Source of the DNA: Druceiella hillmani
Taxonomy: Eukaryota > Arthropoda > Insecta > Lepidoptera > Hepialidae
Length of the DNA stretch: 64,000 nt
Direction: 5' to 3'
Assembly (NCBI GenBank): GCA_039881145.1
Contig: JAYKKI010000006.1
Location: 8,130,501-8,194,500, forward strand
Position numbers and translations under genes: made by a program. Shown here in pieces: positions 42,843-56,699 of the stretch. Each line of letters starts with the position of its first letter. Position 1 is the first letter of the stretch. The notes beneath the pieces are model-generated. The model ran no database searches. It was not told where the DNA came from and saw only the letters and a list, made by a program, of their open reading frames with translations.

Positions 42843-43962
42843 AGCTACATTTGTACGTACTTGTGTGTAAATACATATCTATTTACTTTCTTACTTGCTT
42901 GTTTACGTCAAGAGGAGTGAAACGAGCTCTAACTCTATGAGTTTACTAGTAATCAGCAAAGATTTCCTGTCACCGCACAACACCATCATACTATTCTGAT
43001 TTTTTTCAGGCAATATACCTGTAGCATTTCAATTTATGGATCAAAGATTAAAATGCGATGTTTCATGAGAATCATACAAGTAGAGGAGATTTGAATCAAC
43101 AAGAACAACATACAAAATATACATTTATGCAATTAAAAAGGTTTAAAAATGTAGTTTCATATTTTGTAATGTACCCGTATATACTAATCTAACTTTGTCA
43201 TTTATTGCTTTGTTAAACTGGATGAGTTTACTCCTCACTACTGTAGTTTCTGTTACAAATTTCAGTCTTCATCAATGTACCCTGATTTTAATAAAGACCA
43301 AATTTGGTTCGCCTTATCATAAATAATTACCAGACTTTTATCACAGAAACGCAATCACGGTACTTTTCAATGTTGAGAAATTCTATGGTATATGTGCACT
43401 TTACGCGATTAGATTAAAATAAAATTTAATGGTATCATGCTGGAAGTACAACCTTCCAAATAAAAAAAGAATCATTAAGCTTGGATGATAAATTCCAGAG
43501 ATATGAACTAAGAACCTTCCCCTTTCTTGAAGTTGGTTAAAAATAATCTTAAACAACTTTTACCAAGATTCTTAGACTACAGATACCAAGAAATTAAAAT
43601 AGACAATACCTCTCAAGATATCTAACAAGACGAATTTGCTTTTATTTCGTTTACATTTTACTGCCCGTTTTAACGAACAATTGGCACAATAATTAAATTC
43701 TGTGGTTTATTGACATCATTGTATTCATTAATTTATGATAATTTGCCATAAATTTACATCACTAAATCTACGATTTCGACCTTATTGCTATGGGGAAAAT
43801 GTTTGATAACCAAATACCACGTAAACAAGTATTGCGGTAGATGCGGTAGACGATAAATTTTTTGTATAGACTAATTAATGGCACTTACGAAATATATAAG
43901 AATATAATAACAAATATACGTGTATTTATATATACTACTCTTAATGTACGAGTATATACATG

Positions 43963-43987
43963 TACACACACACACACACATATATAT
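43963..43987. repeat. (AC)n-(TA)n microsatellite
   Basis: About nine AC units followed by TATATA. Confidence 0.85.
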
Positions 43988-44856
43988 TTACATGTATGTA
44001 TACTAAGAGTACAAAGCAAAGGCAAAACAGCGACGCGTTGGAAAAAGGGAAGGCAGAAGGATAGTTGATAGAAGGGATTTCAATCTGCTCTTTTGATAGA
44101 TGATTTGAGACGAGCCTTTGAACACAGATTATGAGGCGCACTTTATATATTTGCCTTTGTTTGATTTCATAATCCTGTGAAATATATAGTAAATGATGCT
44201 TCATGGAATTAATTGAAAGTTTTGGAGATTAAGACTAATTATTTTTTTAGAACGTAATTGAAGGTTGCGGTTTGATAGGTATTTGCATTCATATCGGATA
44301 CATGAAAGTATAACGGGTTTGTTTAAAATATTACATACTTAGCATACAAGATGGACATTCCGTCGGTCATGAATCTTATATAATTTAAATCTTGATCGAA
44401 GATCAGGTATATGATTAAGTTTTTAAAGTTGACAATATATTGACGTCATACAGTTCTGAAGTCATCCCAATTTAAAGAACAATGTCCATTTAGATTAAAA
44501 TAATATACGTTTCCACAATTGACAAAAAGTATAAATAGAGTTTGACAATTGAGTAATTCGGTTGGACACTTCATGACTGCGAACATGGAAGTTGATTAAA
44601 ATAGAATAAATTATTTGAATCATAATAATAATTAATATTATTTCAATGTATATTCCTAATTTATAAATAACTCAGTTATAGTTTAAAACTATTTATTTCA
44701 AGGAATTAGATATATTAAAAACCATAGAACAGTTAAAGTTGATTGCATCAAATACATTATTACATATTTAATTTCCCCAATGAATTTTGTAATGAAAGAA
44801 CTATATATTAAGTGTCGGACAAAGAAATACGTTATTCCTTAACTGGAAAATAGTTG

Positions 44857-44859
<3 letters not shown>

Positions 44860-44930
<71 letters not shown>
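44860..44930. repeat. (TA)n microsatellite
   Basis: About 35 uninterrupted TA units. Confidence 0.95.
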
Positions 44931-44932
<2 letters not shown>

Positions 44933-47900
44933 TTTTGGAAAAACTTGCGTAGAATTAATAGTATTAAAATTGGTTTCATGCGAAGAAATAAGGGTAAAAA
45001 AAAGTATTTATCTGAAAATAAAATATTTATCTAGCAAAAGCGTCGATACATGCTCGAATCTGTAAAAACTCTAAATATATCTATATATGTAAAAACTCTA
45101 ATAAATCATTTCGAGAACACAATACAACTATTTGATTTATTAAGACATAGTTTCACTGATGCGATATTTTGGCTATATCATAATGTTTAGATATCTGAAT
45201 TTAATTTCATACCTAATTGATTAATGAAGAAAACAAATTAATTATATTCGCTTAATACACCATAGATACGTCAAAATCGAATTTTTCAAAATTATTCTTT
45301 TCTGTACATCGTCTATGGAATGTCATTTTTGCATTACAATCTAATTTTAAAAATCTCCATTATTGAAATTAAATGCCAAATATAAGAATAAAATATTTGT
45401 ATTCCACAAGTTTCTCACACTTCCACCGAGTTAGCCCAAATAGGCGTCAGTAGTAATATTGATGGCTAATAAACCACAGCAACATGAGCAGAGATTGAAT
45501 GGTACGTCTGTCAGTTGGTTGACGTCAGTCACGTTAGGTTAATGATAGGATTAAAGTGTAATTATACAGACATAACTAGCTTAGCAACAATAAAACCCTG
45601 ACATAATATTTATTAATGAATATAGAACATAATAAACAGTTAAACGTTTATTAGCCTGCCTCCTCTAATGAACTGTAACAAGTTTTAAGTTGGCATGGAT
45701 TCGTTTGTTACTTTGTGGCGATAGTATTTTTTTCTCATAAGCACTGTCCTGAATTCTCGAATCTGTTCATGTTGATCATGTGCTATCATCAATATTTTGT
45801 ATCATTGTCAACTTAAGCTGATACTTACACCAATCTCTTTGTAACCGTAAAGGTAATATACAGAAGCATAAAATATTCTATGGGACATTAAGGACACATT
45901 GTAGAGTGTGAGTCGATGCGGGAAATTGAGTGAGATTGGCAACGTTGTTTAAACACTCTCCGTAAAAATGTGTATATTTTTTTAATTTGTACCAGAGGTA
46001 TATTACAACTACAAATTTGTGTAAACTGTTTACTCTATAAACCATTATCATTATCATAATCATTGTGTAAACTGTTTACTCATCAAATAATTTGTTATGT
46101 TTAATAATCGTTAAATGTAGACAATTATATACAATTTGGTCCCAATTGCCCATTACTCTTGTTATAAGCCCTAAAGACTTTTTTATAGTTATATATTTTA
46201 ATGTATTGTTTACTGCTTTTACTGAATCATTAATGTAATTTCTCAAAACTTCAAGCGATGATATTGATTATATAAACATCATATTTTGTATAAATAAAAA
46301 CTGAAATTGACACACTGTTAACTTACGACCTAGACTTTGCAAATATTCACGAAGGGGTAAATTTTAACAATTTATCTTTCATGCTCTCATTTGAATCTAT
46401 ATGATAGATGTGGTTATAGCATGAGTATTCATCGTAATCTAGTTCTTGGTTAACCAAGAGACACAGTTTAGTTTGAAAGCTATTTTAATACGAAATAAAG
46501 TTAAGGAAACAAATGAAGTTCATAATTATCGGATGTCCGGAACAAAACACATAACTACTTGCATTTGATTCGCAAATAAGTCGAGTACTGAATTTACCAA
46601 GTAATTTTATACAGGACTTGACCTTTTTATTTTGCATTATTTTATTGCCATCATAAATTAATACCTGTCGCATCACAACCTGTATCATCTTCATAAAAAT
46701 AACGCACAATGAAAATTCACCATTAGAAGTCTGAGATATAGGGTAAATATATTTGATAATATAAAAAAATTAGTATAACATATCCAGATTTTAAGTCCAC
46801 GTCAAATTCTGCACATATAATTAAACTATAGAACTGGCCTATCTGTATATTGAAAACATTAACGAAAAATTTACTTAGGGGCACATAACGTTACATCCTT
46901 AAGTAAACAATCTGAACAGGAACAGATGTAAGCTTAATTTCATTTCGTTTAAAATGTTAATATGTTGTCAATATTAATAAGTTAAATACTATTATAGGTT
47001 TAGCATTGAGATATGTAAATTGGATTATTATCTAATTTATAACCTACATATGAAACAAAATTGTAGAATGAACCTGTCTGTACATGAAAGGTATTTGTGA
47101 AAAAATATTTATGGGAACATAACAATAGAATTACAACACCAACATTATTTTTGTAATTTCTGTCTGTCTGTTTATGTTTTTGTACAGTCATAATGTTTAA
47201 ACTACTAAACCGTTTCATGCGCTTTTTTAAAAGAATATCACGATCAATTGAAAGTAATGTTTAGCCTTTATTCCACCGCAATTAGCTCACTTCATCAGAA
47301 ATTATGCGAATTTCAAGTTTTCAAAAATTTCTTGACATTACATTAGTAAAACAACGACGAACAAGTGCCTAGCTACCCGACGTGCAGTAATTACATAAAT
47401 GTATAGTGTACATATACGCTAAGTATATTTTAAATTACGCAATAAAGTGTTCCACCGGACCATGCCCATTTTGTTAATATACATATTAGCAAAATTGGCA
47501 TGACTCGAGGTGAATTATGGGCAGATATTTCAGATGTCTTCCGCACATACAAATTTAGTATTAGGCTGCATAAATTTGATTTGTATGAACTTCATTGCAT
47601 ATACAATTAATAAAATTGTAAAATTGATGTGTCTACAAAAGTATTTACGAAGAAGTTGGCTTCTCTTCCAAATAACAAAAGTAATAAAACTAGAATATTG
47701 TATTTGGATTGCTTATCCGTTTTTCTGATAGCCTGTTTATTTGTTCTTGCATCACGGAAAAACAGGTAATAGGATTTCACTAAAATTTCTTTTATTGGTT
47801 TCTCCTAAGTCTTGCATATATAAGTCATGTTTTATTTTAAAAGACCATTAAAAAAGAAGATATACGATTTGACATGTCGACACATAGTGTACTAACTTCA

Positions 47901-50900
47901 AAAAAAATTACTTTCATACAAATATTTTAATAGATGTTGTTACGTATATTAATCCTAAAATTAAGTTAATAATACTTTCTAAAGGTCTACGCGCGAACAA
48001 AATCACGCGCAAAGATAGTTTTTTACTCATGAACTAAATACTGTATGAAACCAAAATAGCCGGAATCCTGCTAAGCTGAAATTTTAATTTTTACCAAAAT
48101 CATACATGGTTTCTATAATGGTATAATTTTTAATCACCTTTATTTTGGTTACAACAAACCTATTAGCAATTAGTGATATGGTTTCTAGCTCAGATATTAC
48201 CAAACCTTACCATGCATCACGCTATTATTTTTTATATTAGTCATTCCAGATAAGCGAGAGAATCAGAAATATTTTAAATACTAAGTTAAAACGGTAATTT
48301 TTCATGTTAAAAAAATATGAAAGGCAGATTCTGCAAATTTTTTTGAAGTAAATGTAAGCACTGTTGAGGACAAAATTAAAAAAAAATAAAATAACTGCCT
48401 AAAATAAAATAACTGCCTGTTAAAACCAAATGTCGCAATTTATCTTAAACGCATGTCAAATTGACCAAGCTTAACAATCGTTCGCAGTCGAATGCTCAAA
48501 CCGAAATACCTAACGAAGTTAAAATCAGATTAAGTGTACAGTCGTGCGAAAAATGGTCTGAATTATATATTAAACCGCTAACTAAGTACTCAATTAATTT
48601 AACAAACAATTGTCAAGTGGGACAGTTTGAAATGCAAAATTTATATTTAAAATTATAAGAGTTAAACGTATCTAAGCGATAGTCAGATTACAAATAGGAA
48701 AGTTAAAACTCACACGAGAGAAGCAATCTTTTTTTTATAATATTTCGCTTTCTACCAACTCCGTGACTATTCATGATTAATTCTATGCATGTATTTTATT
48801 TTCCAGATAACTATTAAATTTTAGAAATTATATCCAAAATTTTACAGTAAAATTACTTATTTTTTTTTAATTTGATTGAAATTTACGTTTTATACACGCA
48901 GTATTCATTAATAAAAATCCAGTTAATTACATCACGACTTTAGAATAAATCGATAAATTATATTAGTCTATTCGATAATACAAATAGCCGAAATGATTGC
49001 CTAACGATATATTCCTCTTCACAAGATTGAGAAGTTTTGTTTCAGAGAAATCAATTCTAATGAAAGTAATTGAAGTTTAACGTCAGTTCTGAAGACGATA
49101 GAATTTTCAGAATTCCATTTTCTTTTAATTTACTATCTCGTTGTGATTTTTTGTCGAAGTAAGTTTTCCCAAATTAAAAATATGTTTTGACTGCTTATGA
49201 AATATTTCTATTTTTACTCATAATAAATTCAATATAATAAACTATGTCACTTTAGTTTATCCTATTCATGTAGTTCATTACAAAAGTATAAAGAGGCGCC
49301 ACAAATAATTTCGTTAAGAAATAAATTTATTTATACAGCACAGAATACAAAGAGTTCAAAATTAATATAAATATATTAGATCTTGAAATTAAATCTCAAC
49401 GCTTTCGTCAACTATATTGTCCAATCACGGTTTCTATTGATTGCAGCTGTAAATTAAAACGGTTCATTTAATTTTTTACATCCTTCAATATAATTAATAC
49501 GGAATTAATTCATCTATTTCTCAATTTGAATTATTTTTAAATATCACATAAACTATGTCTATCACTGTACGTTTACAGGATGCGCAGTTAAATGCAAAAT
49601 TAATGTGTCATTAGTTAGCTATTGCGTACAGTCAACTCATTAATTACACTAATCCATCATCAGCAGTGTTTCAACCAGCAAGTCATTTTAATATTTCAAT
49701 CCGTTACTTAACTTTTGATTATTTATTAAGAGTTTGTTGCAAAGTTTGCAAACGCTTTGTCAGGAGGCATTCAGTTGTGAAAATCTGATTCGTCGTTTAA
49801 ATAGCGGGGTCGGATGAAGGGACGAGTTAGGATGAGTTGTTTTAGAAGTACGTTAGTGACGATAATTTCCTACGTATCATAAATTAGAAAATGTTAATCA
49901 ACGGCAACAACTTGAATGAAAATTTAGAAAAACGATAAGCGAGTGGTAATTTATTCTACGGTCTCTGTATGAAGAGTAAAATATTATCATTAAAATAATT
50001 TCTTCTACACGATAAACAAGACACTAGTAAATATTTCTTAATATGTTATTGTCCCTAAACTGCTGCAGAGCCGTTGAAATTGTGTTGAATTATATTTTAC
50101 TCAAACGTAACATTAGACTCTGAAATTTTAGAATAAAATGAATGGTTTATTTGAGATCATGCGCTTGTTCCCGACATTTTTTTTCTATGCTCGATATGAT
50201 CTTTAAGCATTTGATAAAAATCGAACCGAACATAAATTAAAAAAGTGTGTTCTTCCAAGAAAAGAGTTCTTTCGCCTTTTTTCAAGAACAGTTCTTTTTC
50301 TTCCAAGACAATTTTCAGTTTCCATTCCGACTATAATTTACAACGGAGACCCGCAAGCGTTGAACTGCGGTGCATCAGTGCCCTTATGAAAAATAGCAGC
50401 CGGGCGTTTCCGGATCGTTGTTTGTTACTTTAAAAGGAAACCATTTTAACCGATAAATTGGCTGTTCTTATTATTCTCTTATCCATATTCTTCTTCGATG
50501 TGTTTGGCCTTGAATTACTTGATTTCAATTTTATCGTGACTCATACTTTTTACTTGTTCTCAATTTATCTACTTATTAGTTACCGGTATTCGTTACACTT
50601 AGAATGCTATATTTTCATATACATCAACATTGCTCTAAATATATAAGTACGTATCAGTCACTTATCAGTACAACTGGGTACATATCAGTCAGGTACTTTG
50701 AAGGTGTGTCTTTATGTGAGCATCCTCATTAGATTTTTAAGTAAAAGGCACTGTTCTTGTTCTGTTCTTCTTGAACCCGTTCAGACGTAGGATCCTCAAG
50801 GATCATTGAAATCTCTTCAATAACTCTGTTATTTTTAAGATTATCAGATATGTAAGAAAAACCCAAATAATTTTATAAATATTAACATTCAGTATCAACG

Positions 50901-52969
50901 TATATCAAATATCAATGTACTAAAAAAATCTGAGGTAAATTGAAACTTCGAATTTTGAAAACACTTTTGAAATTTTTTTTTCTTTAAAAAAATGTACACA
51001 GCAACATCGTGTTCGAAAAGCAATCGCTCACCAATCTTATAGAGCACACGCCATGTAGAGCAGTAAAATTTTTTGGTTGGTCGTTTCATCGAACAAGCCA
51101 TATCATATTGAATTACCCTACGCTAATACTCGGAAACGCAGCCTTGATTGTATTTATATATATTATAGTGCATTCGCAGTGATTCTTTATGACGCATTTT
51201 AATAGTCTTACAAAAAGAAAACGCATTATGAGCGGCATAGTGTACTAAGCGGATAATAATATAATAATTTAAATATTATTCTGAAAAGAAAACATGTATC
51301 TACGTTTGTGTTTCGTACAAGTACTTTAAAAAATAATATATTTATGTCGCTGCGGAAAATGTGATGTTTATCTCATCTCAAAATCTTCGACAAATAATTA
51401 AATATTTATTCCAAATTGACATATCAATATTAATTTTTATACCATTCGAGTAATCTGAAAAACATTTGAATACATATATAAAAGTGAAGAAATGTAATGC
51501 CCATTTTGAGGGGCAATAATCTTTATTCTCCATTCGGATATGCATATCTGGTAAAACTAACTTCTTAGTCTATGGTTTGAGGACAACCAATGCGGGTTCT
51601 TATGATTATCTATCTGTCCTCCTGTTGCCCAAACACGAAACTTAACAATTGTGTTGATATATATTATATATAAATTTACGTAGGGCTAAAAAATTTTAAT
51701 TAATTCAAGCGCACAGCTAGTATAATTATTTGCGACATTCATTATTTATATATTCAGAAGGTACACACTTCTCGTCCAAATGAAAAAGAGATTCAGGAGA
51801 GCAATTATATTTTTTATTTACTCTATGCCCACGTATGGCAATTTATTTATACAGCGTATATTCAATGTTTGCTTGCAACACTTATCAACTTAATGGTGAT
51901 TACAAGTCGCGGCAGATGTCCATACATATCATTTTAAAATATTGCTCTCTAAATTTTTGGTGATTCATAAAAATATTTTGTATTATATTAAGTCTATAAT
52001 TATGTGTTTTATAATGTTAAATTCTTTGTGTTAAATGTGTAATATTTTTAAGTACGAGTGTAATTAAAATGGCATATGTTCTTCTAAGGTCTGTACCTAT
52101 ACAGCTATTCAATAATTCATATCACTGTAAGTCACTAAGTTGCAGTCATATCACTGTAAAATAAACAGAATCAAAATGATCTGGACACAAAAGAAATGAT
52201 ATGTGGCGAAAGAAAACACTACTTTTAAATTAAACGATGTCAAAATATTTCTACTTGGAGCAATATAATTTAATAAGCCCGGTGGCATGGCTGAACGAAC
52301 ATTGTTAGTGTTAATATACGATGTAATAAATATATTTATGATGAATAAGTTCTGTTAATATGTTGCGTAATAGATATATGTTCTGTAATACTATTTCTCA
52401 GTGATATCAGCAAAGAACCAGCCTCGTCGGCACTAGCATTAGGCACAACCGTCTTTGGATATCGGTGTGAAGCCCAGATGCATTGTGATGTAATTGTATA
52501 TGTATGCAGCGTATTTTTTCTGTGAAATGTTATTGTATTTCGTGTGTTTTTATACATTAGTTCGTTTTAAAAAAAAAATTTTAATGATTACTAAAATTAA
52601 GTATTTGCGATAACTTTGTAATAATTTTCAGTATAGCTCAACATTTAATTAAACGAATATTTCTATCGAAATGTCTGGTTGTATTTTATTATATGTTTTT
52701 TTTTATGTAACATATTACTTTTCAATTGTTTGAAACACTTCATCTCACTTATCTAAATTTCTCATAAATATAAAATATAACCTATATAAAATAAGTTACG
52801 TATGTATACAGTGTAAATATGCACACTAGTAAAACATATATTTTTTAATCGCTATTACTAATTAAATCCACATTAAATTACCAACGTGAATATAAGAAAA
52901 AGGTTTGCAATACCTGAACTGTCAAGTTTAATTGTTTATAAACAATCTCTATTCAGTTTGAATTGACTA

Positions 52970-55900
52970 TAGGTACATACAAGAATCTAAAGATATTTCC
53001 ATTAAAATATTTACAAACGATATTGTTTTCGAATGTTTATTGCCTGGTATATATCACGTGCGTATAAACGTGTTTTCAAATTTAAAATTTGATTTGCTAA
53101 CACGTAAACACAGGTAATAATACACTTGGCATTTACGAGTAGAACTCTCATTAAAAGGATTCTGTTAACACTTAGGTACATACAAAGATCTAAAAATATG
53201 TCTATAAAAGTTTTTACAAACGACATTTGTTTTCTTCATATACATATGTTTATAGCATAGTGTCTGCTTCAGTGTCGTAAAATGTATTTTAAAATTAAAA
53301 AATTGATATGATGACAAGAAAACACAAGTAATAATACACTTGGCATTTACGAGAATTCGCATTTAGAAGATTCCGTTGACATGTATATAAAAAGATCTAA
53401 AAATGTTTGTGTAAAACTTTTGATAAACGACATTCGTTTTCATCACGTCCACATGTTGATAGCATAGTGTTTGTTTCACTCTCATAAAACGTATTTCAAA
53501 ATTTAAAAATTTATATAATAACGCGTAAATACTGGTAATCATACACTTGGCACTTACTAGTAGAACTTGCATTAGGAGGAGTCAACAAGCACTTAGGTGC
53601 ATACAATAATCTAAAGATATTTGTATGAAAATATTTAAAAAAGGACATTTTTTCTCATTTTATGCGCAAGTTTATTGCGTAATGTATATACCACGGGCGT
53701 ATAAACGTATTTTCAAGTTTAAAAATTGATATGCTAACATGTAAACACAGGTAATAAGCACTTAGCATATACGAATAGAACTCTCATTAAGAGGATTCCG
53801 TTAACACTTAGGTACATACAAAGATCTAAAAATATTTCTATAAAACTTTTTACAAACGACATTTGTTTTCTTCATATACATATGTTTATAGCATAGTGTC
53901 TGCTTCAGTGTCGTGAAACGTTTTTTCAAATTTAAAAATTGATATGATAACAAGAAAACACACGTAATAATACACTTGGCATTTACGAGTGGAATTCGCA
54001 TTTAGAAAATTCCGTTGACACTTATGTACATAAAAAGATCTAAAAATATTTGTATAAAACTTTTTATAAACATTTGTTTTCATCACGTCCACATGTTGAT
54101 AGCATAGTGTTTGTTTTACTCTCATAAAACATATTTCAAAATTTAAAAATTTATAAAATAACGCGTAAATACAGGTAATCATACACTTGGCATTTACTAG
54201 TAGAACTTGTATTAAGAGGTATGCGCATGTTTATTGCCTAGTGTGTATATCACGTGCGTATAAACGTATTTTCAAATTTAAAAATTGATATGCTAACACG
54301 TAAACACAGGTAATAATGCGCTTGGCATTTACGAGAAGAACTCACAAAGAATATTCCGTTAACACTTAGGCACATACAAATATCTGAAGATATTTCTATA
54401 AAAGTAGTTACAAACGACATTTATTTTCATTACATGTACATGTTTATAGCATAATGTCTGTTTCGCAGTCGTAAAACGAATTTTCAAATTTAAAAATTGT
54501 TGTGATAACACGTAAACACAGGTAATAATACAATTGGTATTTATGGGTACGCATTGGGAGGATTCCGTTTGCAATTAGGTACATAGAAAGATATTTCTAT
54601 AAAACTATTTACAAACGTCTTTTGTTTTCAGCACAGTATATATTTATAAAATAGTGTCTGTCACTGTCGTAAAACGTATTATAAAATTTAAATTTTGTTA
54701 TTATAACACGTAAACACAATTTACGAGCAGAACTTGCATTAGAGGATTCCGTTAGCACTTATGTATATAAAAAATCTAGAAATCTTTCCATAATTTTTTT
54801 TACAAACGACGTTTGTTTTCACCACATGCACATTTTTATAGCATAGTGCCTGTTTCACTCTCATAAAACGTATTTTAAAATTGATATGATAACATGTTAA
54901 TACAGGTAATAACACACTTGGCATTAACGAGAAGAATTCGCATTAGGAGGACTCTAAAATCTAAAGATATTTGCATAAAAATATTTACAAACGACATTTG
55001 TTCTCATTGTATGCGCATATTTATTGCCTAGTGTATATATCACAAGTAAACACAGGTAATAATACACTTGGCATTTACGAGTGAAACCTGCATTAGGAGG
55101 ATTCCATTAACACTTACCTACATAGAAAGATCTGAAGATATTTCTATAAAATTATTTACAAACGACATTAGTTTCCATCACATCGTATGTTTACAGTATA
55201 TTTTCTGTTTCACTGGTGTGAAAACGTATTTTTAAAAATAAAAATAGGTCTCCTAACACGCAAATACTTGCAATAAAACATTTGGCATTTACAAATAGAA
55301 CTCGCATTAGGAGGGTTCCATAAGCACTTAGGTACGTACAAGGATCTAAAAATATTTCTGTAAAAATATTTTTCAAAGGACATTTTTTCTCATTTTGTGC
55401 GCATGTTTATTGCCTAGCGTATATAACACGGGCGTAAAAATGTACTTTCAAATTTGAAATATTGAGATGCTAACACGTACCGTGACAGTTACGTATATAC
55501 AAACATGAACATTATTACATAACACTATTTGATAACGAATTATTCTTTCATTCTATACATAGGTATGTTTATAGAGTAATATAACTTTAACGTAATAAAA
55601 AGTTACTTTAAAATTTAAAAATTTATATGCTTACACGTACCATGACAGTTACGTATACACAATCATGTGAAGGTTATTACATAGAACTATTTAAAAACGA
55701 AATATTCTTTCATTCTATACATACGTATGTTTATAGAGTAATATAACTTCAACATCGTACAAAGTTTTGTTTCAAATTTAAAAAATTATATAAAACACAC
55801 AAAAAGAAGTAATAATAAACTTATCTTTTACGAGTGGAATTCGCATCAGGAGGATTTCATAAGCATTTAGGTATATAAAAAAATTTAAAATTATTTGTAT

Positions 55901-56195
55901 AAACTATTTAGAAACGACATTTTTCTCATCATATTCGTTTGTTTATAGTCTCGCGTATTTTTCACAGGCTTAAACGAAGTATTTTCAAATTTAAAAAATG
56001 ATATGCTAGCACGTATACTAACACTTAGGTACAAACAAACATGTAAAGATATTTACGTAATACTATTTAGAAATGACTTGTTTATTTCATCGCATTCATA
56101 CATATGTTTATAGTGCATTGTATATTTAACAGTAGTAAAAAGGTATTTTGAAATTTAATATTTGATATGCGAAGGCGCAAAAATTAGTAATAATA
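52970..56195. repeat. Decayed tandem satellite, monomer about 210 bp, about 16 copies
   Basis: A recurring block (ACACTTAGGTACATACAAAG, then ATCTAAAAATATTT, ACAAACGACATT, ATAGCATAGTGT and ACACTTGGCATTTACGAG) repeats at about 52970, 53167, 53378, 53588, 53805, 54018, 54362, 54571, 54755, 54950, 55110, 55325, 55485, 55646, 55863 and 56010. Spacing is 209-217 bp in the left part and shorter or irregular to the right, where copies are deleted and more diverged. In the left part three monomer types follow one another in fixed order, giving a higher-order unit of about 640 bp. On the minus strand many monomers are open for 60-70 codons with the shared motif NAKCIITC, but monomer lengths are not a constant multiple of three, so I do not call these genes. 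Confidence 0.9.
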
Positions 56196-56315
56196 ATAAT
56201 AATATGCAACAGTCTCACATCCTTACGACCAGTGATTATGTTTGATTTCAATACCTGCTCATACAAGCATAATACTAGAAGCGAAAAGCTTCGTTACATT
56301 GTCTAAGCTGGTAAC

Positions 56316-56671
56316 CTAACCATTCTACCATCATTTGTTACCCATCTTGCTGATAATTGCCATTCGCTTCTCGATCTCATCATAGTAACCTGCCATAGAA
56401 ATGTATCCTTATACGCTCCACTTCTAGCACACGGTCCTTGCCATCATGATCCTCCATATTTTCTATGAATTAGGTAGCCTTAAGCTTCTTCAAAAGTATC
56501 TTCCTCCGTGACTTCAATCGTATCTACCTACTATATGTTCTTGAGGATGCCAGATTCCTTTACTGTGATACAACTGCGATCAAACCCTCTGTTGACGCTA
56601 AGGTCACTGTTTTCAACGGCTGTATCACTAATTTTGAATTAAGTTGTAATTATCGGAATAGACTTATCTGA
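56316..56671 (+). mobile_element. Fragment of a jockey-like non-LTR retrotransposon (endonuclease end)
   Basis: Two plus-strand pieces in different frames. The first, 56316-56465, reads LTILPSFVTHLADNCHSLLD, then LIIVT and APLLAHGPCHHDPPYF. It resembles the last part of the apurinic-type endonuclease domain of insect jockey-like elements, where SLLDLIIV and GFSHHDLIY-type motifs recur. The second, 56474-56671, reads FLRDFNRIYLLYVLEDARFL and PSVDAKVTVFNGCITNF, like the linker that follows that domain. No reverse-transcriptase domain follows. It begins about 120 bases after the satellite ends and is GC-richer than its surroundings. Family assignment is by remembered motifs only. Confidence 0.6.
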
Positions 56672-56699
56672 GTTAAAACAGGAAAGAGTAGCCTCTAGA

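Larger units (their letters stand above)
41760..52960. other. Intergenic stretch without a supported gene
   Basis: About 11 kb of AT-rich DNA. It includes the microsatellites at 42776-42842, 43963-43987 and 44860-44930, and a GC-richer patch at 50330-50430 that I cannot assign. Open frames up to 92 codons show no recognised domain. Confidence 0.5.
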
